64,000 bases of DNA from Polyangia bacterium (GTDB lineage Bacteria; Myxococcota_A; Polyangia; Nannocystales; Nannocystaceae), in NCBI GenBank assembly GCA_030429545.1, contig JAUIFF010000008.1, forward strand, positions 248,001-312,000. Reading direction: 5' to 3'. The notes under the pieces were generated by a model. The model was not told the DNA's origin. It worked only from the letters and a program-made list of their open reading frames with translations, and did not search any database. Shown one piece after another: positions 19,129 through 27,739 of the stretch. A program made the position numbers and the translations under genes. Numbering within the stretch: the first letter of the stretch is position 1; every line of letters starts with the position of its first letter.

Positions 19129-20607
19129 ATGCGCGTTCACCTGTTGCGCTCGCTCGGCGTGACCGCAGCTGTCGGTCTGTTGTGCACGGCCGCCTGTGTG
19201 CCGGGTGGCAAAACCACCGAGACCCAGGCGAGTAGCGACTCCGATGGCACCGGCGCGAGTTCGGATACAGATGTGTCTACAACAGACGCGGCGACAACCG
19301 ACGGGACCGGCGAGACCGATGATGCCGGCAGCGAGACCGGCTCGGCCACCGACGGGACCACGGATGCCACCACCGACGGGACCACGGATGCCACCACGGA
19401 TGTCACGACAACCTCCCCGACAACCGATGGCACGACCGACGCGACGACCGACGGCACCACCGACGGCACGACCGATGTCACCGAGGGCACGACAGCCGGG
19501 ACGACCGATCCGACGACCGATAGTGGGAGCGATACCGACGGCGTGATGTGTGACGAGCCGCCGCCGGAGTACGAAGTTGCCGAGGCCTGCTTTGCGATTC
19601 CCGAGGGTCTCAACAGCTGTGACGAGTGCGACCAGCAGTGCACCGAGCAACATCTCAATGGCGCGATCACAGGTGACCCCGACTTTTGTTGGGCCGAGGA
19701 CCTCAAGATTCTGTGTGGGCCGGATGAGGGCGTCCCGCAGATGGAAGGCATGTGTTGCTACGTCGGTGCCCACAAGGGGATCTGGTGCGAGGGCCGTCCC
19801 TATCTCGTCGACGGCGAGGCCCGGGTTGCACCACTGCGACCGCGCCGCGATTGGAGTGCCCCGCGGGCACCGGTTGTCGACCAACTCGATTCCGCGACAC
19901 GCCAGGCGCTGGCCGCTGCGTGGCGAGCCGACGGGCAAATGGAGCACGCTTCGATCGCTGCGTTCTCTCGCTTCATCTTGCAAATGATGGCCCTCGGGGC
20001 GACATCCGACTTGATCGAGGGTGCCCAGCAGGCGATCGAAGACGAGATCCAACACGCCCGCGACTGTTTCGGTTTGGCCGACGCCTACGACGGTACGCGT
20101 GCGCTCGGACCGGGTGAGTTGCAGATCGAGGAACTCGCCGACGATGAGCTCTCGGCTCCGGCGATCGTGGCTGCCACCGTCCTCGAAGGTTGTGTGGGCG
20201 AAACCATTGCCGCGTTGATTGCCCGGGCGGCCCACGACCGCGCGACCGACACCGAGGTCCGGGAGGTCCTAGGCAAGATCGCCGAGGATGAGATGCGCCA
20301 CGCAACCCTGGCTTGGCAGTTCGTCCAATGGGCACTCGATGCCGGCGAGCCCGGTGTGCGTGAGGCCGTGGCCCAGGCGTTCGATGCCGCCCTGTCGCGG
20401 CCTCCCCACGCTCGCACCTGGCCAGAAGGTGTAGATGCAACGTCAATGGGAGACCATGGTCGGCTGTCGGTGGCCGAGCAGCGCGAGGTGATCGAAGCCG
20501 GCCTCGCCCAGGTCATTGGCCCCTGTGCCTCGGCGTTGCTCGACCCAACCAGGCCGCGTGGGCAGGGACTGGCAGCGATGCCATTTTCCCCCGGTGCCGT
20601 GCACTAG
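19129..20607 (+). CDS. Lipoprotein with C-terminal ferritin-like di-iron domain
   Basis: A 492-residue lipoprotein. The signal peptide ends in a lipobox (LCTAAC). A roughly 110-residue low-complexity Thr/Asp/Gly linker follows, then a Cys-rich segment of about 70 residues (CDEC, CTEQ, MCCYVG). The C-terminal third (about 268-478) is helical with the ferritin-like pattern: Glu-His in EHASIAAF, ExxxH in EDEIQHA, Glu in EGCVGETIA, ExxxH in EDEMRHA. This predicts a di-iron four-helix bundle exposed on the cell surface or in the periplasm. ATG 19129 gives the signal peptide; an in-frame ATG at 19081 adds 16 residues. Enzymatic role unknown. Confidence 0.8.
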   Translation: MRVHLLRSLGVTAAVGLLCTAACVPGGKTTETQASSDSDGTGASSDTDVSTTDAATTDGTGETDDAGSETGSATDGTTDATTDGTTDATTDVTTTSPTTDGTTDATTDGTTDGTTDVTEGTTAGTTDPTTDSGSDTDGVMCDEPPPEYEVAEACFAIPEGLNSCDECDQQCTEQHLNGAITGDPDFCWAEDLKILCGPDEGVPQMEGMCCYVGAHKGIWCEGRPYLVDGEARVAPLRPRRDWSAPRAPVVDQLDSATRQALAAAWRADGQMEHASIAAFSRFILQMMALGATSDLIEGAQQAIEDEIQHARDCFGLADAYDGTRALGPGELQIEELADDELSAPAIVAATVLEGCVGETIAALIARAAHDRATDTEVREVLGKIAEDEMRHATLAWQFVQWALDAGEPGVREAVAQAFDAALSRPPHARTWPEGVDATSMGDHGRLSVAEQREVIEAGLAQVIGPCASALLDPTRPRGQGLAAMPFSPGAVH

Positions 20608-20743
20608 GCGCGTTGGTACCAAAACCTTGATGATACAACAGCTGTTGCCGGCATCCGGGCCGTCGCAGCTGTTGTTCACCAGGTGCTCAGGCCCGTTGGG
20701 GGCCTCTAAGGCCGGTTGCACAACAGGCTAAACGAAGCCCAGT

Positions 20744-21523
20744 GTGAGACTCACGCCTCGAAGGTCGACCTACCGCGGAATTGGCGGTAGGTTGCCGCCC
20801 GTGGTTGCGCCGAAGCCAGCCGTGGGTACGAGGGGCGAACAACGTCGCCAACGTCCGCTCGGACGGCTGTCGTTGATCGCTCAAACGTCTGTGCCGGTTC
20901 GTCAGTTGCCCGGATTTGATCGGCGCTTTCACCAGGTGCCCAAACAGGCGAGCCAATCGGCCTGTGGATTTGTCGCGGCGATCGGGGCCACTGTCCGCCG
21001 CGAGCGTTTGCAGGCTGTGCGCGCCCGGGTGCGCGAGCACTTTGGCTACCGCCGTCGCCAACTCGTGCTCGGCGACGACCATCTTTCGGCGCCGGATTTT
21101 GAGTATTTTCTCGAACACCAACTCGACCCCGAAGACCCGAGTACCGTACACCTGCGGGTCGAAATCTCGGAATTCCGCAGCCCGGCAGTGCTCAGTATGC
21201 CGGCGTTTTATGCCGCGTTTTGCGGCCCGGGGGAGGGGCAACATCGGTTCGACCGGGTTCGCGTCGAGCATCGCGTGCCGGTCGACGTCGAGGCGTGTAT
21301 CGACTCGCTCGAGGACCGCGGGGTGAAGGTTGTGTATCCCGATGATTGCGTCTACATGGAATTGCCTGGCAGCGACCCCCTGGCTCGACTGCGGGTTGAA
21401 CCATGTGCCGTCGAGTTGCGAGGGGCCCCCGGAGAAACACCTGCGGCCCTATTTGAGAACCTTCTGAGCTCGGTGACGGAGCTCGCCGAGCTGGGGATAG
21501 AGGTCTTGCCGCGGGCCGCCTAG
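20744..21523 (+). CDS. Hypothetical protein
   Basis: A 259-residue protein from a GTG start; the true start may lie further in because the first 60 residues are basic and low-complexity. The central part (FEYFLEHQLDPEDP, HLRVEISEFRSPAVL, FYAAFCGPGEGQ) looks like a folded domain but I recognise no family. Internal ATG codons are few. The opposite-strand frame over the same bases is Arg/Pro-rich and is judged a shadow. No signal peptide or membrane segment. A dispersed palindrome copy is at 21347. Confidence 0.5.
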   Translation: MRLTPRRSTYRGIGGRLPPVVAPKPAVGTRGEQRRQRPLGRLSLIAQTSVPVRQLPGFDRRFHQVPKQASQSACGFVAAIGATVRRERLQAVRARVREHFGYRRRQLVLGDDHLSAPDFEYFLEHQLDPEDPSTVHLRVEISEFRSPAVLSMPAFYAAFCGPGEGQHRFDRVRVEHRVPVDVEACIDSLEDRGVKVVYPDDCVYMELPGSDPLARLRVEPCAVELRGAPGETPAALFENLLSSVTELAELGIEVLPRAA

Positions 21524-21582
21524 GCAGATGACAGCTGCAACTTGCATGCTTGTACAAGCGTTTGCTGGATGAACGACACGCG

Positions 21583-22152
21583 TCAGCGGTAGGCCGCCGG
21601 GGTGTAGCTCGAAAGGCTGTGCAGTGCCTGCGACAGGTGCAGGCGGGCCGCCGCGACTTCGTTGCGGTGGTTTTCCGGGTACTGATTTTCGGCGTCTAAA
21701 TCGGTTGCCAATAGGGCGTGGAGGTCGTGGGACTCGATACCGAGCCGAAGGACGATTTCGCGTTCTTCGGCGGCGAGGGTTTCGAAGTGAGAGATCCACT
21801 CGCGAATTGCGATCGCTGCTTTGGCGACCGCGTAGTCGTAGTTGGCGCCCTCGAGTCGATGCCAAAGTGGTCTTTTGCGCTCGTGATCGACCGACTGCGC
21901 AAGAACCGCTATTTGCTCATTATAGAGATCAAGTACGTTTAACTCGTTTAAGCAGTTTTGTGTTAATTGTGTGAGATGTTGTAACGAGGGAGGAAGGTTC
22001 GCTTGCGAAGCGGGTTTGAGCTGGTGTGTGGTCGCCTGAACCCGTCGCAAACGGTACGCACGACCGCGCGTGCGCGTGTACGCAAACAGACTCATCCCGG
22101 CTGCCATGAGCCCGATTGTGCACACAATTGTGAGAATGAGCGTCGCCGTCAT
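21583..22152 (-). CDS. Membrane-anchored helical protein, unknown
   Basis: A 189-residue protein with one N-terminal transmembrane helix (MTATLILTIVCTIGLMAAGMSLFAY) and a basic stop-transfer stretch (RTRGRAYRLRR). The rest is an all-helical cytoplasmic domain with many Leu and His (HLTQLTQNCLNELNVLDLYNEQ). No motif is recognised. GC content is lower than in neighbouring genes, as is that of the divergent Fis-like gene, which begins 115 bp away. The two may share a regulatory region. Confidence 0.6.
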   Translation of the reverse strand: MTATLILTIVCTIGLMAAGMSLFAYTRTRGRAYRLRRVQATTHQLKPASQANLPPSLQHLTQLTQNCLNELNVLDLYNEQIAVLAQSVDHERKRPLWHRLEGANYDYAVAKAAIAIREWISHFETLAAEEREIVLRLGIESHDLHALLATDLDAENQYPENHRNEVAAARLHLSQALHSLSSYTPAAYR

Positions 22153-22266
22153 GAGCGGTTTGTTGTCTCTCGCTGCGCGTGTTTTACGCGAGTTTGTGAG
22201 TTTTAAGGGAAGGTCAAGTCACAAGTTTGAGGCGTGTGAAAGACGGTTTCTCCTACCATTTTCGCC

Positions 22267-22518
22267 ATGCGCCTCGAACTCGTTTCACTCAACCTCGCCG
22301 CGGCCGAAAAGCTCCTTTGCGAGACGGCTCTCGTTCAAGCTGGCAGCATCGTTGAAGCTGCCAACCTCCTCGGGATCACCCGTCACGCTCTGAAGCGCCG
22401 CATCATCAAGCACAACATCGCATGGCCCCGGCCCAAGAACCATCGTCCGGTGGTTCAGCCCGAGACCACCCAACAACAGGCTCCCGCGCCTGTGACTCCG
22501 CTGCTTGCAGCGAAGTAA
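22267..22518 (+). CDS. Small Fis-type helix-turn-helix protein
   Basis: An 83-residue protein. Residues 17-50 match the Fis-family (HTH_8) DNA-binding domain found at the end of NtrC-type activators: ALVQAGSIVEAANLLGITRHALKRRIIKHNI, with the typical Gly/Ile-Ala-A-LG-I turn. No AAA or sensory domain is attached; the tail is Pro/Gln-rich. It is therefore predicted to be a stand-alone small regulator or nucleoid-associated factor. ATG 22267 is supported by length; upstream CTCCT does not form a good ribosome-binding site. A hairpin follows 40 bp after the stop. Confidence 0.7.
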   Translation: MRLELVSLNLAAAEKLLCETALVQAGSIVEAANLLGITRHALKRRIIKHNIAWPRPKNHRPVVQPETTQQQAPAPVTPLLAAK

Positions 22519-22890
22519 TTTCCGTAATCTAAACCACAAAAAAATCTTTGATGCTGGGAGCGCACGACCGATAGGGTCGCGCGCTCCTGGTCGTTTCGAA
22601 GGCCGATAAGACCGGCTCGCCGGTATGAAAACCGTTGCACAGAACTGAGCAGATGGGGAGGTCAACAGCGGGCTCACTGCGCATCCGGTGAGCACATTTT
22701 GAGGAGCATTACATGTGTGTACACTGTTGTTCGCGTGAGATGCGCTCCGCGTGATGTGCGAGAAATATTGTAATGGCAACTAAAATTGGCAACCACTCGC
22801 CCCCCAGGCGCGAGCGTGGCTGTTCCAAAGTACACAACAGCTTGGGTTTGCCGCGGCAAATTACTTGTAATAGCAACAGCGACGACCAAA
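22519..22890. other. Intergenic interval, convergent genes
   Basis: About 370 bp between the Fis-like gene and the end of the propeller-like lipoprotein gene. It holds the hairpin at 22557-22587, an A run at 22538-22544 (T run for leftward transcripts) and palindrome copies at 22714 and 22866. I see no gene. Confidence 0.45.
22557..22587. terminator. Long hairpin after the Fis-like gene
   Basis: A 13-bp stem with one mismatch (GGAGCGCACGACC against GGTCGCGCGCTCC) and loop GATAG. No T run follows on the plus strand. On the minus strand a run of seven T lies about 12 nt beyond the stem, so it could also stop leftward transcripts from the lipoprotein gene. Confidence 0.5.
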
Positions 22891-24483
22891 TTACTCGGCC
22901 GGGAGCACACGCAGGCGGATATGGTCGAGGGCCGGTACCGGCGGCGGGTTGCCCCCCGGTGGGACTTCGATGACCTGCTCGTAAACCGCGGCAACGGCCA
23001 GGGATTCGCTCGCCGGCAGCCACGTAACCGCACTCGCAGTTCGCTCCTTGGGCCAGCGTTGAAGGTCAAAGTGCCACCGTGTCGCGCCCTCGCTGTCGAC
23101 CCGCAAAAGGTAGGGAATCGTGACCTCGCCGTCCTCGACATGGCCGACAAGTAGGGTCTCGCCATCGTTGCGTACACTGGTGGCTTCGAGGATGAGCCTG
23201 CGGTCGGCCAGCCCGGTCGACCATTGCCACTGCGGGGTCCCAGTTGCGCTGAGCGACATTGCGAAGATGTCCTGCTCGCCAACCGCCCGCAGCTCGCCAC
23301 CACCGAGGTCGAGGGTCGAGCGGAACGTGCCTGTCACCACGATGTCGCCGGCAGCCGTGGTGTGGGCGGCGTTGGGCTGGCGGCGGTGTTGGCCATCGCC
23401 AAACGACCGATTCCAGCGGACCGTACCATCCGGGTGAACCCGGGCGACAAACAGGTTTGGATAGCCGGCGTTGACAAGTTGCGCAAGGGTCGGCGACGGC
23501 TGGTGTTGTCCACTGGTGATCGTCGCCTCGGGCTTGATCCGCACCTGTGGCTTGTCGGCAGCAGGCGTCTCGCTCGGCGTGGGCGATGGCGTCGTTTTGT
23601 TGCCTGTAGCCTGTTTGCCGCTGTCCTGTGGGGTTACGGCTGACCCGGGCGTGCCCGCGGGTTGGGGCGACGCTGTCAGGTCACCCAGGTTCAGTGTATG
23701 ATCAAATAAACCGGTGAGGACGAGATCGCCGCTCGGGTGGGCAGCTAGCCCCAACAGTTTTTGGTTGCCCGGACCTCCAAACCCGTAGCTCGCCCGGTGC
23801 TCACCCCCCGGGCCGAGATGGGCGAAAAAACCGTCGACGTCCCGGGCCTGTGGCAGCGGTTGGCCGCCAAAATCAAACGACCCCGAGTACCATCCACCAA
23901 GTGCCAACGAGCCGTCTTCGAGCGCGACCAAGCCGGTCACAACCTCGGTTTTGGGGCCGCCAAATGTCCGGTCCCAGCGCAGCTCGCCGGCCGGCGAAAA
24001 CCGGGCGACAAACAGATCGAAACGGCCCTTTGACCGGTGTTCGGTATCACCAAAGCTGAGGAAAAACGCATACTGGCCGGCGACCGCAATGTCGCCGTCG
24101 GGCAAGGCCACGAGATGGGTGCCGCGCTGGGTCGCCTTGCCGCCAAACCGGTGGCTCCACTGCGGGGTGCCGTCGGGCCCAAACCGCGCAAGCAAGATAT
24201 CGTCGCCGCCGGGGGAGCGGTGGAGCTGCTCGCCGAGTCGGATGCCGCCGGTGACCCACCCGAGGGCGACGATGTCCCGCTCGGCGGGTGCGAGTGCCAG
24301 CAGTTTGGCCCGATAAAGGCTCTCAAACGAGACATCGACGCGGGCGACCTTTGGCTGGGCGCTCGGCGCTTGGGTCACGACCGGGGCGGGCCGGGGCGAT
24401 GGTGGTGGTGCCGGTGAGGTACATGCACAGACAACAATCGCGGCGCCACAGGCCCAACCACAGGTCCAACCACAGGCCCCCAT
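22891..24483 (-). CDS. Propeller-like repeat lipoprotein
   Basis: A 530-residue lipoprotein. The lipobox is VVCAC within the first 20 residues, followed by a Pro/Ala linker. The body is a series of about 50-residue repeats with the pattern DxxLARFxxxGxxxWxxxFGG...GDIxVxGxF, as in bacterial beta-propeller (SBBP-like) proteins. A Pro/Thr/Ser insert (about 300-360) interrupts the repeats. The ATG at 24483 overlaps the TGA of the K+ channel gene (TGATG), so the two are translationally coupled. The role is presumably surface recognition; the coupling suggests a link to the channel that I cannot explain. Confidence 0.72.
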   Translation of the reverse strand: MGACGWTCGWACGAAIVVCACTSPAPPPSPRPAPVVTQAPSAQPKVARVDVSFESLYRAKLLALAPAERDIVALGWVTGGIRLGEQLHRSPGGDDILLARFGPDGTPQWSHRFGGKATQRGTHLVALPDGDIAVAGQYAFFLSFGDTEHRSKGRFDLFVARFSPAGELRWDRTFGGPKTEVVTGLVALEDGSLALGGWYSGSFDFGGQPLPQARDVDGFFAHLGPGGEHRASYGFGGPGNQKLLGLAAHPSGDLVLTGLFDHTLNLGDLTASPQPAGTPGSAVTPQDSGKQATGNKTTPSPTPSETPAADKPQVRIKPEATITSGQHQPSPTLAQLVNAGYPNLFVARVHPDGTVRWNRSFGDGQHRRQPNAAHTTAAGDIVVTGTFRSTLDLGGGELRAVGEQDIFAMSLSATGTPQWQWSTGLADRRLILEATSVRNDGETLLVGHVEDGEVTIPYLLRVDSEGATRWHFDLQRWPKERTASAVTWLPASESLAVAAVYEQVIEVPPGGNPPPVPALDHIRLRVLPAE

Positions 24484-25535
24484 CACAGCCTCCTCAGGCG
24501 CGCGCGACCAACTGTGATCACACGATCGCCAGTCGCGACCTTGTCGCTGTCGTTGGGGTTGATCAGGCTGCGGCCCGAACGGATGCCAATGGCGATATGC
24601 CCCTGGTCGTGACACCGCTGCTGGATCTGCTGAAAAGTCGTTTCCTCGCCGGTGTAGCGGGTGAGATAGATCTGGCTGCCCTTGAGGTTGGTCGTCAACT
24701 CGGCGACGACCTCCTGGACCCCGGGGTTGAGCAGCTCGTGGCTGACAAAGTGGGCATCGAACCGCGAGTTGCACACGATCCCATCGCTGCCGGCCTTGCG
24801 CAGGAGCTCTTGGGTGCCGATGTCGACACACTCCGTGACCGTAAAGACATGTCCCGCACGGGCCTCGATCGCCAGGGCGATGGCGATATTGCGGTTGTCC
24901 GACTTCGGGTCGCCCGGCTCGCGGACCAACACCAGGGCATGGCTGGCGGAGTCGAGGCTCGCGCGCGAAAGGGTTTCATCGCGGGTGGGGTTGCCGCGGA
25001 TAAAGCGGACGCCACGCTTGCGAATCGCCGCGGGTAACTCCTCTAAGGCCTCATCGATCAGCACGATATCGCGGGTGGTGTCGAACGCCGAATCGCGCTC
25101 GAGCTCTTGCAATACCCGCATTACCTTGCCCTCACTCGGGAAGTTGATCAGCACGAGATGGTTTTTCAACTTGAAGTCGGACATGCCGTGGAGTTCCTTA
25201 TTTTTGGCCTCGATCAGGGCAGTCGCCAGCAGGGAGAGGACATATCCCAAAAGTCCGATGCCGAAAAACATCAGCGGCATCGCCACGATAAACTCCCCGC
25301 CCAGGCTCTGCGGTGAGAGGTCGCCGTAGCCGACGGTCGTGACGGTGACGACCGCCCACCAGCAGCCATCGAGCCAGGTCAGGTCGGGGTTTTGCGGGAG
25401 TTCGTAATACAAAAACCCGGTGCTGCCGTACAGCAGCACGGCGAAGATTAAAATCGCGACCCGCAGGGCCGCTGGCGGGTGCAGGAACATCCGCCGGCCG
25501 AGGTGGCGAATCATTGTCGATACAACGACGGACAT
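24483..25535 (-). CDS. Potassium channel with RCK-like domain
   Basis: A 350-residue two-helix K+ channel. TM1 (about 24-42), pore helix and selectivity filter TVGYGD (about residues 67-72), TM2 (about 83-105), then a cytoplasmic RCK/TrkA-N-like domain. The first RCK strand reads NHLVLINFPSEGKV: the nucleotide-binding GxGxxG of TrkA-N is missing, so ligand binding is probably altered. A C-terminal TrkA-C-like part (about 275-350) ends in GRARLRRL. The family acts as a tetramer in the inner membrane. A perfect TTGTNNNNACAA palindrome (25514-25525) lies within codons 4-7. It is followed by the coupled lipoprotein gene. Confidence 0.88.
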   Translation of the reverse strand: MSVVVSTMIRHLGRRMFLHPPAALRVAILIFAVLLYGSTGFLYYELPQNPDLTWLDGCWWAVVTVTTVGYGDLSPQSLGGEFIVAMPLMFFGIGLLGYVLSLLATALIEAKNKELHGMSDFKLKNHLVLINFPSEGKVMRVLQELERDSAFDTTRDIVLIDEALEELPAAIRKRGVRFIRGNPTRDETLSRASLDSASHALVLVREPGDPKSDNRNIAIALAIEARAGHVFTVTECVDIGTQELLRKAGSDGIVCNSRFDAHFVSHELLNPGVQEVVAELTTNLKGSQIYLTRYTGEETTFQQIQQRCHDQGHIAIGIRSGRSLINPNDSDKVATGDRVITVGRARLRRL

Positions 25536-25595
25536 GTCAGCGCAGCCCCCCGAAAGGGTTGCTCGGCAGTGTTGTTCGGCACGGGCAACCGGGCA

Positions 25596-26213
25596 TCAGT
25601 TGCCCTCCTTGCGCCACTTGCGGGCCAGGGCATCGGCCCGGGCGATGCCGTCGGGGTCGCTCCACAGGCCACGGTGGGCCTCGCGTGCCGTGCTTTGGGC
25701 ATCGAGGTAGCTGCTAAGTGCTGGAAACGGGATACGTGTATCTACAATCGCTAAGCCCTGCTTGACCAACATCAGGCCGACATTTTGGTCGTTGACCAGC
25801 AGTTCGGCGACCACCCGGCTGTTGTCGGGCGACTTGTCCGTCGGCAGCAGCACACGTATCGGTTTGTCCTTCACCAGGCTGCTCAGGACATCGACCGCCA
25901 GGGTCCCGTGTCGCGTCCGCCGCGGGGCGAGGGCTCGCAGGCCCAACAGGTGGATCACTACCCGCGTGCCCTCGTCGGTCCGCGCCATCAAGGTGTCGCC
26001 GGTCAGCACGTGCAGCAGGGTCACGTGCTCGCCGGACTGGAGCGTAACGCTGTCCCCCTGCTGGGCCTTGCGACGGCGCTGCTCTGCGCCGAGCCCCCAA
26101 AACAGTGAGGCGCCCAGGAGGATCGCAATGATCGTCCAAAAGATCCGCGTTTCGCGCTCCACGAGGGGGGACGCTACCAAACTTTGTTGCCAACGGCCCA
26201 GCAACTGCGGCAT
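25596..26213 (-). CDS. Membrane-anchored SNase-like protein, catalytic residues degenerate
   Basis: A 205-residue protein with one transmembrane helix (about 25-42) and an OB-fold domain resembling staphylococcal nuclease (VLTGDTLMART..., VVIHLLGLRALAP..., LVKQGLAIVDTR, LDAQSTAREAHRGLWSD). The C-terminal AREAHRGLW motif is strongly SNase-like. The active-site loop, normally RLxGIDAPE, reads HLLGLRALAP: the catalytic Arg, Asp and Glu are replaced, so nuclease activity is unlikely. It lies 60 bp upstream of the K+ channel gene on the same strand. A palindrome copy is at 25737. The MFS gene is divergent. Confidence 0.75.
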   Translation of the reverse strand: MPQLLGRWQQSLVASPLVERETRIFWTIIAILLGASLFWGLGAEQRRRKAQQGDSVTLQSGEHVTLLHVLTGDTLMARTDEGTRVVIHLLGLRALAPRRTRHGTLAVDVLSSLVKDKPIRVLLPTDKSPDNSRVVAELLVNDQNVGLMLVKQGLAIVDTRIPFPALSSYLDAQSTAREAHRGLWSDPDGIARADALARKWRKEGN

Positions 26214-26365
26214 TCGAGCACCCGCACGCCGGCGCGAGATAATCTCAGAAGTCGAAAATTAGCGCCTAGGGTGCAAATACGCGGGTCTGTGAGCCCGCTG
26301 GACCGGGTGCGTCGGGGGCCTGTGACTTGCCACGCACGCCGAGCTTCGCTAACTCCGCGGTGTCG

Positions 26366-27700
26366 ATGGCCCAAGCTCCGACAAACCCCACCGCCAAGCC
26401 CCCGCTCGGCGTGATCCTGCTGACGGTTTTTGTCGACCTCGTCGGGTTTTCGATTATTTTTCCGCTGCTCCCGGAAATGCTCGACCACTATCTCGGGCTC
26501 GAGGGCACAACCGGGTTGCTCGGCGGGTTGCTCGATGTCCTGCGTGCGGCCGCGAGTACCACTGGTGACCAGGCCGACTTGTACACACAAGTACTATTTG
26601 GCGGGGTGCTCGGCTCGCTGTATTCGCTGCTGCAGTTTTTGGCCGCACCGGTGTGGGGGACCATCTCCGACCGCCTCGGTCGGCGCCGGGTACTTGTGTT
26701 TACAACCATTGGCATGGTGGTCGCCTACGGAATGTGGGCTGTGGCCGGGACATTTTTGTTGCTCGTGCTCTCGCGGGTCGTCGGCGGCCTGATGGGTGGC
26801 AACATCTCGGTCGCGACCGCAGCGATCGCCGATGTCACCGACGCCCGCAACCGGACCAAGGCCATGGGCATGCTCGGCGCCTCGTTTGGCCTCGGGTTTA
26901 TCGTGGGCCCGGCGATCGGCGGCGGACTGGCGGCGATCGACCTCACCGAGACCCTCAGCTTTGTCCCCGGGATCAACCCGTTTTCGGCGGCGGCCCTCGG
27001 CGCCCTCGTGCTCGCCATTTGGAACGTGGTGTGGGTTGTGTGGAAGTTTCCCGAGACGGTCTCCGAGCAGAGCCTCGCCGACAGCCGCCGGGCCAAACGG
27101 CCGCTCAACCCTGCGGCCCTGCTACGGCCCACGGGGTTGCCTGGGCTTGACCGCACCAACCTGATCTACTTCTTGTATATCCTAGGATTTGCCGGAATGG
27201 AGTTCACACTCACGTTCCTGGCGCGCGACCGGTTTGACTACACCTCGCAGGACAACGTGTGGATCTTCCTCTACGTCGGGTTGTTGATGGCGATCGTCCA
27301 GGGCGGTGTGGTTCGCCGGTTGGCCCCCAAGCTCGGCGAAAAACCCCTGCTTGCGGCCGGTTTGCTGATGGTGATTCCCGGGCTTTTTATCCTCGGGATC
27401 GCCGGTGCGCCGCTGTGGATGTACGCCGGCCTTGGGCTGCTCGGCGTGGGTGGGGCGTTGGCCAATCCTTCGCTGACCGGGCTTGCCTCGTTGTATGCAC
27501 CTGAGCAGCGCCAGGGCGAACTACTGGGTGTCTTTCGCTCGCTCGGCTCGCTGGCCCGGGCTGTCGGTCCGTTGCTGGCCGCGGTGTTGTACTGGCGCTG
27601 GGGCTCGCAGTGGTCCTACTTTGGCGGGGCGTTGTTGCTGGCCTTGCCGCTGTGGCTTGCGCGGCGGTTGCCGGAGGCACGCGGGTCGAAGTCGGAGTAG
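26366..27700 (+). CDS. MFS transporter (TetA/drug-efflux-like)
   Basis: A 444-residue membrane protein with about 12 helices and the MFS signatures: the loop 2-3 motif A GTISDRLGRRRVL and the motif C-like GASFGLGFIVGPAIGG. The overall pattern resembles TetA-type drug:H+ antiporters (inner membrane), with an unusually long first periplasmic loop (about residues 35-70). The substrate cannot be deduced. ATG 26366 is chosen because it precedes the first helix directly. Two perfect copies of the wider palindrome lie inside, 115 bp apart (26580 and 26695). The gene ends 40 bp before the convergent endoglucanase gene. Confidence 0.9.
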   Translation: MAQAPTNPTAKPPLGVILLTVFVDLVGFSIIFPLLPEMLDHYLGLEGTTGLLGGLLDVLRAAASTTGDQADLYTQVLFGGVLGSLYSLLQFLAAPVWGTISDRLGRRRVLVFTTIGMVVAYGMWAVAGTFLLLVLSRVVGGLMGGNISVATAAIADVTDARNRTKAMGMLGASFGLGFIVGPAIGGGLAAIDLTETLSFVPGINPFSAAALGALVLAIWNVVWVVWKFPETVSEQSLADSRRAKRPLNPAALLRPTGLPGLDRTNLIYFLYILGFAGMEFTLTFLARDRFDYTSQDNVWIFLYVGLLMAIVQGGVVRRLAPKLGEKPLLAAGLLMVIPGLFILGIAGAPLWMYAGLGLLGVGGALANPSLTGLASLYAPEQRQGELLGVFRSLGSLARAVGPLLAAVLYWRWGSQWSYFGGALLLALPLWLARRLPEARGSKSE

Positions 27701-27739
27701 CCGGTGCGGCGACCTGGCTGACGGTTGACGGCCAGCCTC

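Noticed and set aside
18865-20235. Long leftward reading frame of 456 codons, Gly/Arg/Val-rich
   Set aside because: It is the antisense shadow of the low-complexity linker and ferritin-like domain; composition is unlike real proteins here and the plus-strand gene has clear family motifs.
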